Source: LZORAL124-50-18 sp051208045
GTDB taxonomy: Bacteria; Pseudomonadota; Gammaproteobacteria; Pseudomonadales; Oleiphilaceae
Direction: 5' to 3'
Assembly (NCBI GenBank): GCA_051208045.1
Contig: JBPJFY010000007.1
Coordinates: forward strand, 62,001-126,000
DNA: 64,000 bases
The number at the start of each line of letters is the position of its first letter. Position 1 is the first letter of the stretch. Below are positions 26,402 to 34,750 of this stretch, in pieces. The notes under the pieces were generated by a model. The model did no database searches and was not told the DNA's origin. It was given only the letters and a program-made list of their open reading frames with translations. Both the position numbers and the translations under genes were made by a program.

Positions 26402-27247
26402 TTATCGGGAGGCGACTTGATGGATAGTTCCGTTTGCCTGCTGGGTAATATAGGTTTCCGTTGCCTGTTGCAGGTGCTCAATGATTTTTTGTGAGTACAG
26501 GTTCGTTATGAAGTTCACATTGTTTTCATTGTAGTTAACGAACGATTTGCGAATAAACTGCCATTTCGTGAGGGCGGATTGAATCGGCTTTTTCAACGCC
26601 TGATTGGCAGCCATGTGTTGAAGCTGATCAAACCGCTCATCAACCAGTGACGCATACTGGTCGAGTGACATATCCGACAGGGTCGCTTTTGCGGTGGTAA
26701 GCCCCCCGCTGCGCTCGGTATAGGTGGTCATCATATAGGCCACATCATCACTCAGCTGGCGACTCTTTCGAACGAATTCCAGGGAGCTGTTATCCTCCAG
26801 ATACACCGATTGAGCCACCATGGCCATATCGTATTGAATCTGGCTCAACTCCGCCATGAGGCGGCTGTCCGGGTAACCCCGGCTATCCATATCGTCGAGG
26901 GTGACATCCAGCTTCTGTTGGTACGTACCCCACAGACCGGAAATCTGCGTCAGCTTACCTTCAACCGGCGGTTCCGCGCCCTGTGACAGGCTGGTCTGCA
27001 TCGCTTGTTTTGCCGTCGCTAAAGCGTCATCAATTTTAGTGCGCGTGCCGATGTCACCAATGTTTTGCTGATATCGATGGGTGTGATTCATCACATAGTA
27101 GGATTGGGTGACAAACGCGTGAAGATTTGTCGCCAACGGCTCGCTGTGCGTCTGTGTTTCGGCCTCAAGGCCGGTGGTGAAGCAGGCGGCGAACAAAACG
27201 GCGGCCTGAAACACGCCTTTGATGGTTTGCCCGGGTGCGGTGTGCAT
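26402..27247 (-). CDS. Exported helical protein of unknown function
   Basis: 281 residues. An N-terminal signal (about 1-30) is followed by an almost entirely alpha-helical protein, with 'LHAFVTQSYYVMNHTHRYQQNIGDI', 'LTQISGLWGTYQQKL' and a long helical C-terminus. The layout recalls the periplasmic helical-bundle sensors of PilJ/NarX-type proteins, but there is no membrane helix at the C-terminus, so it is a free periplasmic protein. AGGAGA precedes the ATG. It stands 88 bases upstream of the chemoreceptor gene on the same strand and could be its co-receptor (inference). Confidence 0.5.
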   Translation of the reverse strand: MHTAPGQTIKGVFQAAVLFAACFTTGLEAETQTHSEPLATNLHAFVTQSYYVMNHTHRYQQNIGDIGTRTKIDDALATAKQAMQTSLSQGAEPPVEGKLTQISGLWGTYQQKLDVTLDDMDSRGYPDSRLMAELSQIQYDMAMVAQSVYLEDNSSLEFVRKSRQLSDDVAYMMTTYTERSGGLTTAKATLSDMSLDQYASLVDERFDQLQHMAANQALKKPIQSALTKWQFIRKSFVNYNENNVNFITNLYSQKIIEHLQQATETYITQQANGTIHQVASR

Positions 27248-27565
27248 TGCGGTGGTCTCCTGTGCAAAGCCCGAATGGCGAATTGTTGTTATGCCATGGG
27301 TGCAAAAGTTATTGTTGTTTCTTTATAAAAGACGTTTTTTGTCAGGAAGTAAGTAGAGATTGTGTGTGCGAAAGTTAAGTGATGTTGAAAAAGTGTGAAA
27401 TAGTCGTGGTTTTTATGCTTTGTTGGTTATTAACTTGTTGATATAAAAGATATTTGATGACATTGAATTGTAAAACCTGGATTTCGTAGGCCTGCGAAGG
27501 GTTCGCTTAACCGCATGGTCAACCCTCGGGGAGTGAACTACACTCAACGAAAACGCCCGCTGAAC
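27248..27565. other. AT-rich intergenic region between divergent genes
   Basis: 318 bases, clearly richer in A and T than its surroundings. It must hold the promoters of both the exported helical protein (minus) and the GGDEF/EAL protein (plus). I see no hairpin terminator, tRNA or clear known binding site in it. Confidence 0.5.
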
Positions 27566-30502
27566 ATGTCCCGAATGCGAATATTCCTGAACTGCCTGTT
27601 AACCTGCTTCCTCTTGCTGGATGCCTCCGTCAGCCTCGGTATCACGCGAATCAATATTCATGATGCGGAAATGAACAGTGGGTTGAATGTCGCTCGGCAG
27701 GTGGAGTACACCTCAGAGGCTGCGTGCCTGGATGCAGAGGCCGGGCAATTATTGAGCTGCGGTATCTGGCGGAAAAATTCCGGCAGTTCCATTAATTTTG
27801 GCTTTCAACAGATAGCTTACGCCTTTCGCCTGACCTTGGAGAATACCTCGGACGAGGCGCACCCCATCTACCTTGAAATTGGCTATCCGCTGCTGGATGA
27901 CATTGAATTGTGGCATTTCCAGGAGTCAGGTTTTGAGCTCAACAAAGGGCAGAACCGGCTTCTGCTCACGCATCAAAGAACCGGCGATGAGGCCCGCTTT
28001 AACGATCGAGGGTATCAAATACCGGAGTACCTTTTCCCGCTGCAAATCCCCCCCGGTGAAAGCCAGGTTCTGTTGCGTGTGCATACCACCTCTTCCATGC
28101 AGCTGCCCATTCGGCTGTGGCATATCGAACCTTACCTGAAGGAACAAAAAATACGCTCACTGTTCCAGGGAGCGTTGATGGGCGGTGTCGCCATATTGCT
28201 CTTCTACAACCTGTTTTTATTCTTTTCGCTCCGAGAAACCAGCTATTTGTACTTCGCGCTCACCCTCCTGGGATACCTGGGGGTGGAAGGTATATTGAAT
28301 GGTGCGTTGTTTGCGTATGTCTGGCCAGAGCAGGTTGCCTGGAACCGGATCGCCCTGGTGCCCATCAGCAATCTGGCTTTGCTCTGCCTCGTGCTCTTTA
28401 CCCATAGTTTCCTGAACGTGGGGCTGGCTGGCGTCTGGATCGCTAAAGTGCTGCGGCTGCTCATGGTGGCCTGTCTGGGGGTGATTGCACTCACGCTGTT
28501 TTTCGAATACCAGCCGCTCATTCGCGTGACAGCGGCGTTGGTCATCGCCGTGCCGGTGCTGTGCTATATTGCCGGTTTTGTGGTGTGGCGGGCAGGGCAG
28601 CGCTCCGCGCTGTTTTTCCTCATCGCCTTTACGACTTTTGTGTTGTTCGCCTGCATATTTGTGCTGAACAAATACGGTTTTCTGGTGGCGAATGTGATCA
28701 CCGAAAATGCCATTCATGCGGGTACCGTGATCACCGCGCTGCTGCTTTCCTTTGCATTGGCGAACCGTGTGCGGGAAGAACGCAGTGCCCGGGCCAGAGC
28801 CCAGAAAACCGCCATCGCGTCGCTGGAAAAATTTCAGACTTTTTACGATCAATCCCTGGCGGGGCTGTTTCGGATCGACATGGATGGGCGCCTGCTTTCC
28901 TGCAACCCGGCATTTGCCCGATTGCTCCGGATGGGCGTGACGCCCCCGGTGGGTCAAATGCGTGAGAGCCAGTCCGTCGCGCTGGAGTTGTTCAATGAAG
29001 AGAATCGTTCCGGATTTATTTTTACCGAGAAAAAGGACTGGGACAGCGTGCGAAATGCTCTGGAGAATGGGGGGCAGATCACTCAGTTTGTCGCACTCTG
29101 CAATGATGTTGAGCATCGGGAATTCTGGGGAGAGTTCAGCTTCCGGCGGGTACAGGAAGAGGGCAGTCTGGTGTGTGATGGCAGTGTGATTGACATCACC
29201 ACACGAAAGCAGAATGAAATGGCACTGCAGTTTTTGGCACGACACGATTCGTTAACCGGACTGTTGAATCGCGAAGAGCTTGAGAAGCGGATTACCCAGG
29301 CGCTTGCCGATGAGGATAGCCATTATGTGGTGTTCTTTATTGATCTGGACCGGTTCAAAATCGTGAATGACAGCTGCGGCCATCTCGCCGGTGACGAATT
29401 GCTGAAAAAACTGGCTTTGCTCTTTCGCAGTGTTGTCGGTAACAAAGCCGCGATTGCGCGTTTCGGTGGGGATGAATTCGCGATGCTGATTCCCAGGGGA
29501 GATGCCGATGAAATTCATCAGCTTGCGGAAGATCTGCGGCTCCAGACATCCGCATTCCGGTTTGACTGGCAGGCTCAGCATTTTTCCGTCAGCCTCAGCA
29601 TCGGAGTGGTACACATTGATGCGTCGTTTGAAGATGCGCTGGATGTTTTGAATTGTGCCGATGAAGCCTGCTACAAGGCAAAACACGGCGGCCGCAATCA
29701 GGTGTTTGTTTATTCCAAGAAGCAGCAGTTGAATGAATCCATGGGTTATACCTCCATGGTCTCGTACATTAATGAGGCGTTGGAAGAAAACGGATTTCGG
29801 CTCTATTACCAACCCATTGTGGATCTGGGAAAAGATGAACCCGGGCAGCGCTACGAGCTGCTTCTCCGCATGCGAAAAGACCGTCAAACGCTGCCGACGG
29901 GGGCGTTTCTTCCCGTTGCTCAGCGTTATAATCTCATGCCATTGATTGATCAATGGGTGATTCGTACCTATTTTGGCTGGTTACGAGACCACCCTGAGGA
30001 GGCGCAGCAGCTGGTGATGGCCAACATCAATATCGATGCGCAAAGTATGGCAGAGCCGGGCACGCTGGCACTGATTCAGCAATTGGTGCATGAATTACCG
30101 GTTGAGCCCGCCCGGGTGTGCTTTGAGATCACCGAAAGTGCTGCCCTGGCAAGCATGGATCAGACCATTGATTTCATTAACGCCCTCAAGCGCTATGGAT
30201 TTCAGTTTGCCATCGATGACTTTGGCAGAGGATACGCAACCTATGCTTACCTCAAAAAACTGCCGGTGGATTTTGTGAAGATTGATGGCTCGTTTGTCGT
30301 CAATATTGAAACGGATCGGGTCAATAAAACCATTGTGGGTTCCATAACAGATGTTGCGCATGCCATGGGCATGAAAGTGGTGGCAGAATTTGTCGAGAAC
30401 GTATCCATTCTGGGGCCGTTGCGGGAAATGCAGCTGGATTATGGGCAAGGCTATTACTTCTCCAAGCCGGCACCACTGGATATGAGTGCAGACTCGGTGT
30501 AA
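27566..30502 (+). CDS. 7TMR-DISM sensor with PAS, GGDEF and EAL domains
   Basis: 978 residues. A signal peptide is followed by an extracellular beta-sandwich of the 7TMR-DISMED2 type (about 30-175) and seven membrane helices (about 195-395). A short coiled coil and PAS-like domain (about 415-550) precede GGDEF (about 565-715, intact RFGGDEF near 632) and EAL (about 735-965). In the EAL domain the first signature is 'YELLLRM'; 'FEITES', 'DDFGRGYAT' and 'VDFVKIDGSF' keep the metal and catalytic residues. It should sense an extracellular carbohydrate or similar ligand and make or break cyclic-di-GMP. Starts at 27515 and 27575 are also possible, because no site has a strong ribosome binding sequence. 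Confidence 0.88.
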   Translation: MSRMRIFLNCLLTCFLLLDASVSLGITRINIHDAEMNSGLNVARQVEYTSEAACLDAEAGQLLSCGIWRKNSGSSINFGFQQIAYAFRLTLENTSDEAHPIYLEIGYPLLDDIELWHFQESGFELNKGQNRLLLTHQRTGDEARFNDRGYQIPEYLFPLQIPPGESQVLLRVHTTSSMQLPIRLWHIEPYLKEQKIRSLFQGALMGGVAILLFYNLFLFFSLRETSYLYFALTLLGYLGVEGILNGALFAYVWPEQVAWNRIALVPISNLALLCLVLFTHSFLNVGLAGVWIAKVLRLLMVACLGVIALTLFFEYQPLIRVTAALVIAVPVLCYIAGFVVWRAGQRSALFFLIAFTTFVLFACIFVLNKYGFLVANVITENAIHAGTVITALLLSFALANRVREERSARARAQKTAIASLEKFQTFYDQSLAGLFRIDMDGRLLSCNPAFARLLRMGVTPPVGQMRESQSVALELFNEENRSGFIFTEKKDWDSVRNALENGGQITQFVALCNDVEHREFWGEFSFRRVQEEGSLVCDGSVIDITTRKQNEMALQFLARHDSLTGLLNREELEKRITQALADEDSHYVVFFIDLDRFKIVNDSCGHLAGDELLKKLALLFRSVVGNKAAIARFGGDEFAMLIPRGDADEIHQLAEDLRLQTSAFRFDWQAQHFSVSLSIGVVHIDASFEDALDVLNCADEACYKAKHGGRNQVFVYSKKQQLNESMGYTSMVSYINEALEENGFRLYYQPIVDLGKDEPGQRYELLLRMRKDRQTLPTGAFLPVAQRYNLMPLIDQWVIRTYFGWLRDHPEEAQQLVMANINIDAQSMAEPGTLALIQQLVHELPVEPARVCFEITESAALASMDQTIDFINALKRYGFQFAIDDFGRGYATYAYLKKLPVDFVKIDGSFVVNIETDRVNKTIVGSITDVAHAMGMKVVAEFVENVSILGPLREMQLDYGQGYYFSKPAPLDMSADSV

Positions 30503-30594
30503 ATGCGACAGACTTTGCCGACAGATCGGGAAGTGACTCATCAAGGTTAGCGTGATAAGCTTCTAGCGCTTTGAAATACTGATGAGACTCCTGA

Positions 30595-31389
30595 ATGAAT
30601 TACAGACAGCGCACCATTGTATACTCTGTTTGTTGTGCTTCCCCTCTGATCGCGTCCGTCGCGTTCAGTTCTGCTGTCCACGCGGGTGGACCCAATGTAA
30701 AAATTGATGTCGGTGCCTACCACAGTGAAGGTGATTACGGCCTGAAAGATGACACACGCATCTCGGGTGTGCCACTGAGTATTCGCTATCGCGGTTGGCC
30801 CTGGAAAGTAAAAATGAGCACCATGTGGGTGCGACTGAAAGGCCCGGGTACATTGTCGGATGGGGATATCGGCAATGACCGCGATGATGTGATTCGCAAT
30901 GAAAAAGGTATTGGCGACACGTCGTTGACCTTGGAGCGGGAAGGGGTTTTCGGTACCCCGTACGACTGGTATTGGAATCTGGGATTGCGGGTAAAAATTC
31001 CGACAGGTAACGAAGACAAAGGGTTGGGAACCGGCGAGTTTGACTACGAGCCCCGATTCACGCTCATGTACTTAGGCTGGCCGGTGAAGCCCTATCTGCT
31101 CACCCGTTACACCTTCAAAGGCGACAATGCCGAACAGGATTACGAAAATACCCTCGGAGCGACGCTGGGGGCGAGCTACGCGATTTCACCCTCGGTCAAC
31201 CTGGGTACGCAGATTACGGCGCGTGAATCTTCTGTTGAAAACGGAAACGATCGGCTGGAAGTACTCGTGAATGGGGACTATCGCTGGAGTCCGCAATGGA
31301 AAACGGGCCTGTACGTGATTAAAGGCTTGAAAGAGGGAAGCCCGGACTGGGCCACAGGGCTGACCATCAGTTATCAATGGCAGCTTTGA
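30595..31389 (+). CDS. Outer-membrane beta-barrel-like protein
   Basis: 264 residues with a signal peptide ending 'AVHA-GG'. The mature part consists of alternating-polarity strands ending in 'TGLTISYQWQL', a typical terminal aromatic beta-barrel strand. 'GIGDTSLTLE' and 'GLRVKIPTGN' are characteristic of the MetA/'transporter' barrels linked to phenol degradation and related outer-membrane proteins. A transport or structural role is inferred; no substrate is known. The gene begins 92 bases after the GGDEF/EAL gene on the same strand. Confidence 0.65.
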   Translation: MNYRQRTIVYSVCCASPLIASVAFSSAVHAGGPNVKIDVGAYHSEGDYGLKDDTRISGVPLSIRYRGWPWKVKMSTMWVRLKGPGTLSDGDIGNDRDDVIRNEKGIGDTSLTLEREGVFGTPYDWYWNLGLRVKIPTGNEDKGLGTGEFDYEPRFTLMYLGWPVKPYLLTRYTFKGDNAEQDYENTLGATLGASYAISPSVNLGTQITARESSVENGNDRLEVLVNGDYRWSPQWKTGLYVIKGLKEGSPDWATGLTISYQWQL

Positions 31390-31524
31390 TTGTCGCAACC
31401 TGAGAGTAAGAACCTCTGGATCAGAAAAACGAGTTCAAAAACACGAGATCAGGAACCGTTGGACGGGTGCCCGCAGAGAGGTATTCCCGGCGATGGCCGG
31501 GAATATAGAACTGCAAGGGGGTGA

Positions 31525-31797
31525 TCAGTCTCCGGTGGGTGTGCCGGAGTCTGGAATCTCAGGCGATTCAGGAATGTCGCCACCCCCGACTTCGGTAGGG
31601 ATTTCAGGGACGGCATCTTCAATGCTGTCCACCAGCTCTGGTGGCTCGAATACCTCTTCAGGCACTTGGCCCTGAACCATTCCCGTTCCACCAATGCCAC
31701 CTTCTTCCTGGCCACCTGTTGGGAACTCACCGGTCGCACCTGTCAGTGCCAACCAGCCCGAACACACCAGAAGAACAGCAAAAAAACGATTAGTCAT
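31525..31797 (-). CDS. Tiny exported acidic Pro/Gly-rich protein coupled to DUF6502 gene
   Basis: 90 residues. The N-terminus is a signal peptide (about 1-23); the rest is very rich in Glu, Pro and Gly with almost no aromatic residues ('GGIGGTGMVQGQVPEEV', 'PEIPTEVGGG', 'PESPEIPDS'). The GGIGGTG stretch resembles the mature start of DUF5666 proteins, which are often found beside DUF6502 genes, but the DUF5666 barrel itself is absent. AAGGAAG precedes the ATG, and the start overlaps the DUF6502 stop by eight bases (ATGACTAA), so translation is probably coupled. Function unknown. Confidence 0.6.
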   Translation of the reverse strand: MTNRFFAVLLVCSGWLALTGATGEFPTGGQEEGGIGGTGMVQGQVPEEVFEPPELVDSIEDAVPEIPTEVGGGDIPESPEIPDSGTPTGD

Positions 31798-32635
31798 CTT
31801 TGTCTTCCTTTTTTGGTTGATCCTCAACCCAGAAATACGCACCGAGATTGAAGCGTTGGTTCGCTTTGATATGGCCACGATCATTCACCTGAAGCTCTTT
31901 CGCACGGTTGTTGACCGCAATCAGAAGATCAGTCGCCTGTTTGGCGATCAAAACGCGTAGCACTTCGATCGAATCCGGTGTCAGGTTGTTATAAAACACA
32001 CCCCGGTCAAACTGTGGGGGCGTCCCATTTAACATGTTGTGCACACCCGCGCTGATGTGATCGTGCAGGTGCTTCCCGAAGAAGAACGCTTTGTCGTCAA
32101 AGTTACCCTGCGGTACGAAGGCGGCGGTGTTTAACGAGATGGTATCGTCCGCATTGACGTGCACGACACCCACGCGCAGCCATTCATCTAACACAGCGCG
32201 TGCGCGAATATCCTGTTTGGCCGCTGTTTTTACCAGACTTTCAAAGGAAACGCCAGTTTCTGACGTGCGCGGCAACTTTTTCGCGTCCCCTTTGTCGTCC
32301 AGGTAATCTTTGTCGCCAAGCCAGCGCGCGATCAATTGCGCACCCAGCGAAATAGCCGCACTGGGCAAAAATTCTTCATCATTTTCCCGCAGGCGTTTGA
32401 CATCCTTGCGGTGGACCCCGGTCAACAAGCTGACACGGCTGTCGGTTTGGGCTTTAGCGTCCAGTTTGAAATCGTTGACAGCCACATCCACATAAATTTG
32501 TTTGAGCAGATTGGACAATGCCGGGTAGGTAATCTGGAAGTTCAATAGCAGCCGAACCAGCGGGCGCAGCAAGTGGTGCAGCGCTTTAACCAGCGACTTG
32601 GGTGTTTCTTTGATGGGTGTGGATGTCTCATTCAT
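31790..32635 (-). CDS. DUF6502 family protein
   Basis: 281 residues, cytoplasmic. 'LVKALHHLLRPLVRLLLNFQITYPALSNLLKQIYVDVA' and 'SRVSLLTGVHRKDVKRLRE' at the N-terminus match the DUF6502 family, which has a winged-helix or helix-turn-helix-like start and is thought to be regulatory. The middle and C-terminal parts are helical. The start at 32635 (AGGTGT upstream) is preferred to an upstream in-frame ATG. It is translationally coupled to the small exported protein. Confidence 0.75.
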   Translation of the reverse strand: MNETSTPIKETPKSLVKALHHLLRPLVRLLLNFQITYPALSNLLKQIYVDVAVNDFKLDAKAQTDSRVSLLTGVHRKDVKRLRENDEEFLPSAAISLGAQLIARWLGDKDYLDDKGDAKKLPRTSETGVSFESLVKTAAKQDIRARAVLDEWLRVGVVHVNADDTISLNTAAFVPQGNFDDKAFFFGKHLHDHISAGVHNMLNGTPPQFDRGVFYNNLTPDSIEVLRVLIAKQATDLLIAVNNRAKELQVNDRGHIKANQRFNLGAYFWVEDQPKKEDKDD

Positions 32636-32850
32636 ACACCTAGTGTAAAGGAAAAGAGGGAAAATTTCCCGCATTTTTTTGAGGCGCGGTTAATATTTTT
32701 GAATCTTTGAACAAAATCAGGCCATTGCATCCCGCTCAAGACGCCGCTGCGCGGAAAATTCCGGGTTTTTCACCTTAGTACTGGCACATAATAATGACTG
32801 TAGTATTCTGTGTAGGCACAATTTATTTACACATAAACAAGGAGACAATC

Positions 32851-33132
32851 ATGGCCAGAGCGAGTGCAAGGCACATCCTGGTGGATACAGAAGCAAAATG
32901 TAATGAGTTGAAGAGTCAAATTGAGCAGGGCAGTGATTTTGCTGATCTCGCGCGTGAGCACTCCAAGTGCCCGTCTGGTGCCCAGGGGGGCGAGCTGGGT
33001 GAGTTTGGTCCCGGCCAGATGGTGAAAGAGTTTGACCAGGTAGTATTCAGTGCAGACGTTGGCCAGGTACAGGGGCCGGTGCGCACCCAGTTCGGCTATC
33101 ACCTGGTAGAAGTCACTAGCCGCACAGAATGA
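32851..33132 (+). CDS. ppiC: Parvulin-type peptidyl-prolyl cis-trans isomerase (PpiC)
   Basis: 93-residue single-domain parvulin without a signal peptide, so cytoplasmic. 'ASARHILV', 'SDFADLAREHSKCPSGAQGGELGEFGPGQMVKEFDQVVFS' and 'TQFGYHLVEV' are the complete family pattern, including both conserved histidines. It speeds isomerisation of X-Pro bonds during folding. AAGGAGA lies at the right distance before the ATG. Confidence 0.95.
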   Translation: MARASARHILVDTEAKCNELKSQIEQGSDFADLAREHSKCPSGAQGGELGEFGPGQMVKEFDQVVFSADVGQVQGPVRTQFGYHLVEVTSRTE

Positions 33133-33217
33133 TCCCCGGCACAGCCTGAATCCCCGCGCCCAACTGGATTCAATGCGCAGAGCGCAGCCAATCACCGACA
33201 GAGAAGAAGGAACGACC

Positions 33218-34750
33218 ATGTCCAATGCAATCATGTCTACCGGCAGTATCCCGATGCGTTCGGGAGAATCCTCAGATGTTCCGCCGGTTAAAAAAGCCGG
33301 AAATGCCTTTCACCTGCTGGTGATGGCGGACTTCAGTGGTCGCGGGCATCGGGGCCTGACAGATGTAGTCGAGTTGGCTTCCCGGAAGATCCATTCGGTG
33401 GATCGGGATGAACTGGATGCGCTCTTCGCCCGGATGGCGGTGACGCTGGCAACGCCGTTGTCGGAGGAACCGCTGACATTCCGGGAGTTGGATGAACTGC
33501 ATCCGGATTACCTGTACGACAATCTCTCGATTTTTGGTCGTTTTCGTGCATTGAAACGCAAGCTGGGCAAGAAAGAAACATTTGCGGAGGCTGCGCGGGA
33601 AATGGCGGAATGGGGAGCGCACAAACCGTCTGTGACGAAAGCCGCTCCGGCAACTGCCCAAGCGGAGGCGGCTCCCCCGGTGGATTCCATGCTTGAAGGC
33701 ATATTGGACGGGGCCACGCGCGCGGCCAGCAGCGAAACATTTGATGTGCAGGCACTGGTGCGGGAAATCGTAGCACCCTATGTCGAGGATGCACCCCATC
33801 CAGAACAAAAGAGTCTGCAGCGCTCGGTGGACGAGGCGGCAGGCGATCTGCTCAGAAAGCTGATGCATCACCGTGTGTTTCAACACCTTGAATCGGCCTG
33901 GCGGGGGCTGGACCTGCTGTTACGTCGCATCGAGGACGATACGGTGGTCAAGGTCTACGTGGTGGATGTTTCCCGACCGGAATTACAGGCTGTAGCGGAC
34001 GAATATGCGACAGCTGCACAGTCGGAATCACCCAAGGCGGCAGACTCTGCCCTGGCCAAGCTGTTGACGGTGACACGCCAGAGCGCGGGCTTGCCTGCGT
34101 TTGATGCGGTATTGGCGGATTACCTGATTGCTGCCAACGAAGCAGACATGCATCTCTTGAGTTATCTGTCTGACGTGGTCAGCGAGACGGGGGCACGGCT
34201 TCTGGGGGGCGCATTGCCCGATGTGGCGGGCTGCCCCGATCTGGTCGCCCACCCCGACCCGGTGGAATGGGTTGACTCCCGTTCCGAGGCTGTGCGCGCA
34301 CAGTGGGCTGCTTTTCGCACATCACCGGGCAGTGCGTTGACCGCACTGGTGTGCCCTCGCTACCTGCAGCGACTACCCTATGGTAAAAAAACGGCGACAA
34401 CGCACAGTTTACCGTTCGAAGAACTGCCAGCCCGGCAGGCTCATGGATTTTATTTGTGGGGGAATGGTGCCTGGCTATTGGCGATCTCCCTGCTGCAGCG
34501 ATTTGTTCGAGAAGGCGCACAGTTTAATGGCGCTGCTCTGGTGGAAGTTGACCGCCTGCCATTGCATGTACATCAGGATGATGAGGGCGATCCCGCAGTC
34601 ACGCCGTGCGGTGAAGTACTGATGACTGACGTGACGGCGCAAGCGCTGGCTCAGGCGGGACTAACACTGCTTCGTTCGGTTCGGGATGGCGATCGTGTTC
34701 AGTTACCGGGCTACTTTGCTGCTGCGGAGGCTCGCTCGGTACTGCCGTGA
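33218..34750 (+). CDS. TssB-TssC-like contractile sheath fusion (type VI secretion-like), isolated
   Basis: 510 residues. Residues about 30-145 match TssB/VipA/ImpB: 'FHLLVMADFSGRG', 'RKIHSVDRDELDALFARM', 'LTFRELDELHPDYLYDN'. Residues about 195-500 match TssC/VipB/ImpC: 'LLRKLMHHRVFQHLESAWRGLDLLL', 'VYVVDVSRPELQA', 'CPRYLQRLPYGKKT' and 'HGFYLWGNGAWLLAISLL'. A Pro/Ala linker joins them. The TssC part stops soon after 'GEVLMTDVTAQALAQAGL', so the last portion of a normal TssC (about 100 residues) is absent. In complete systems TssB and TssC form the contractile sheath around the tube. No hcp, vgrG, tssE, clpV or membrane-complex gene is nearby. AAGGA precedes the ATG. It overlaps the convergent MATE gene by 40 bases. 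Confidence 0.8.
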   Translation: MSNAIMSTGSIPMRSGESSDVPPVKKAGNAFHLLVMADFSGRGHRGLTDVVELASRKIHSVDRDELDALFARMAVTLATPLSEEPLTFRELDELHPDYLYDNLSIFGRFRALKRKLGKKETFAEAAREMAEWGAHKPSVTKAAPATAQAEAAPPVDSMLEGILDGATRAASSETFDVQALVREIVAPYVEDAPHPEQKSLQRSVDEAAGDLLRKLMHHRVFQHLESAWRGLDLLLRRIEDDTVVKVYVVDVSRPELQAVADEYATAAQSESPKAADSALAKLLTVTRQSAGLPAFDAVLADYLIAANEADMHLLSYLSDVVSETGARLLGGALPDVAGCPDLVAHPDPVEWVDSRSEAVRAQWAAFRTSPGSALTALVCPRYLQRLPYGKKTATTHSLPFEELPARQAHGFYLWGNGAWLLAISLLQRFVREGAQFNGAALVEVDRLPLHVHQDDEGDPAVTPCGEVLMTDVTAQALAQAGLTLLRSVRDGDRVQLPGYFAAAEARSVLP

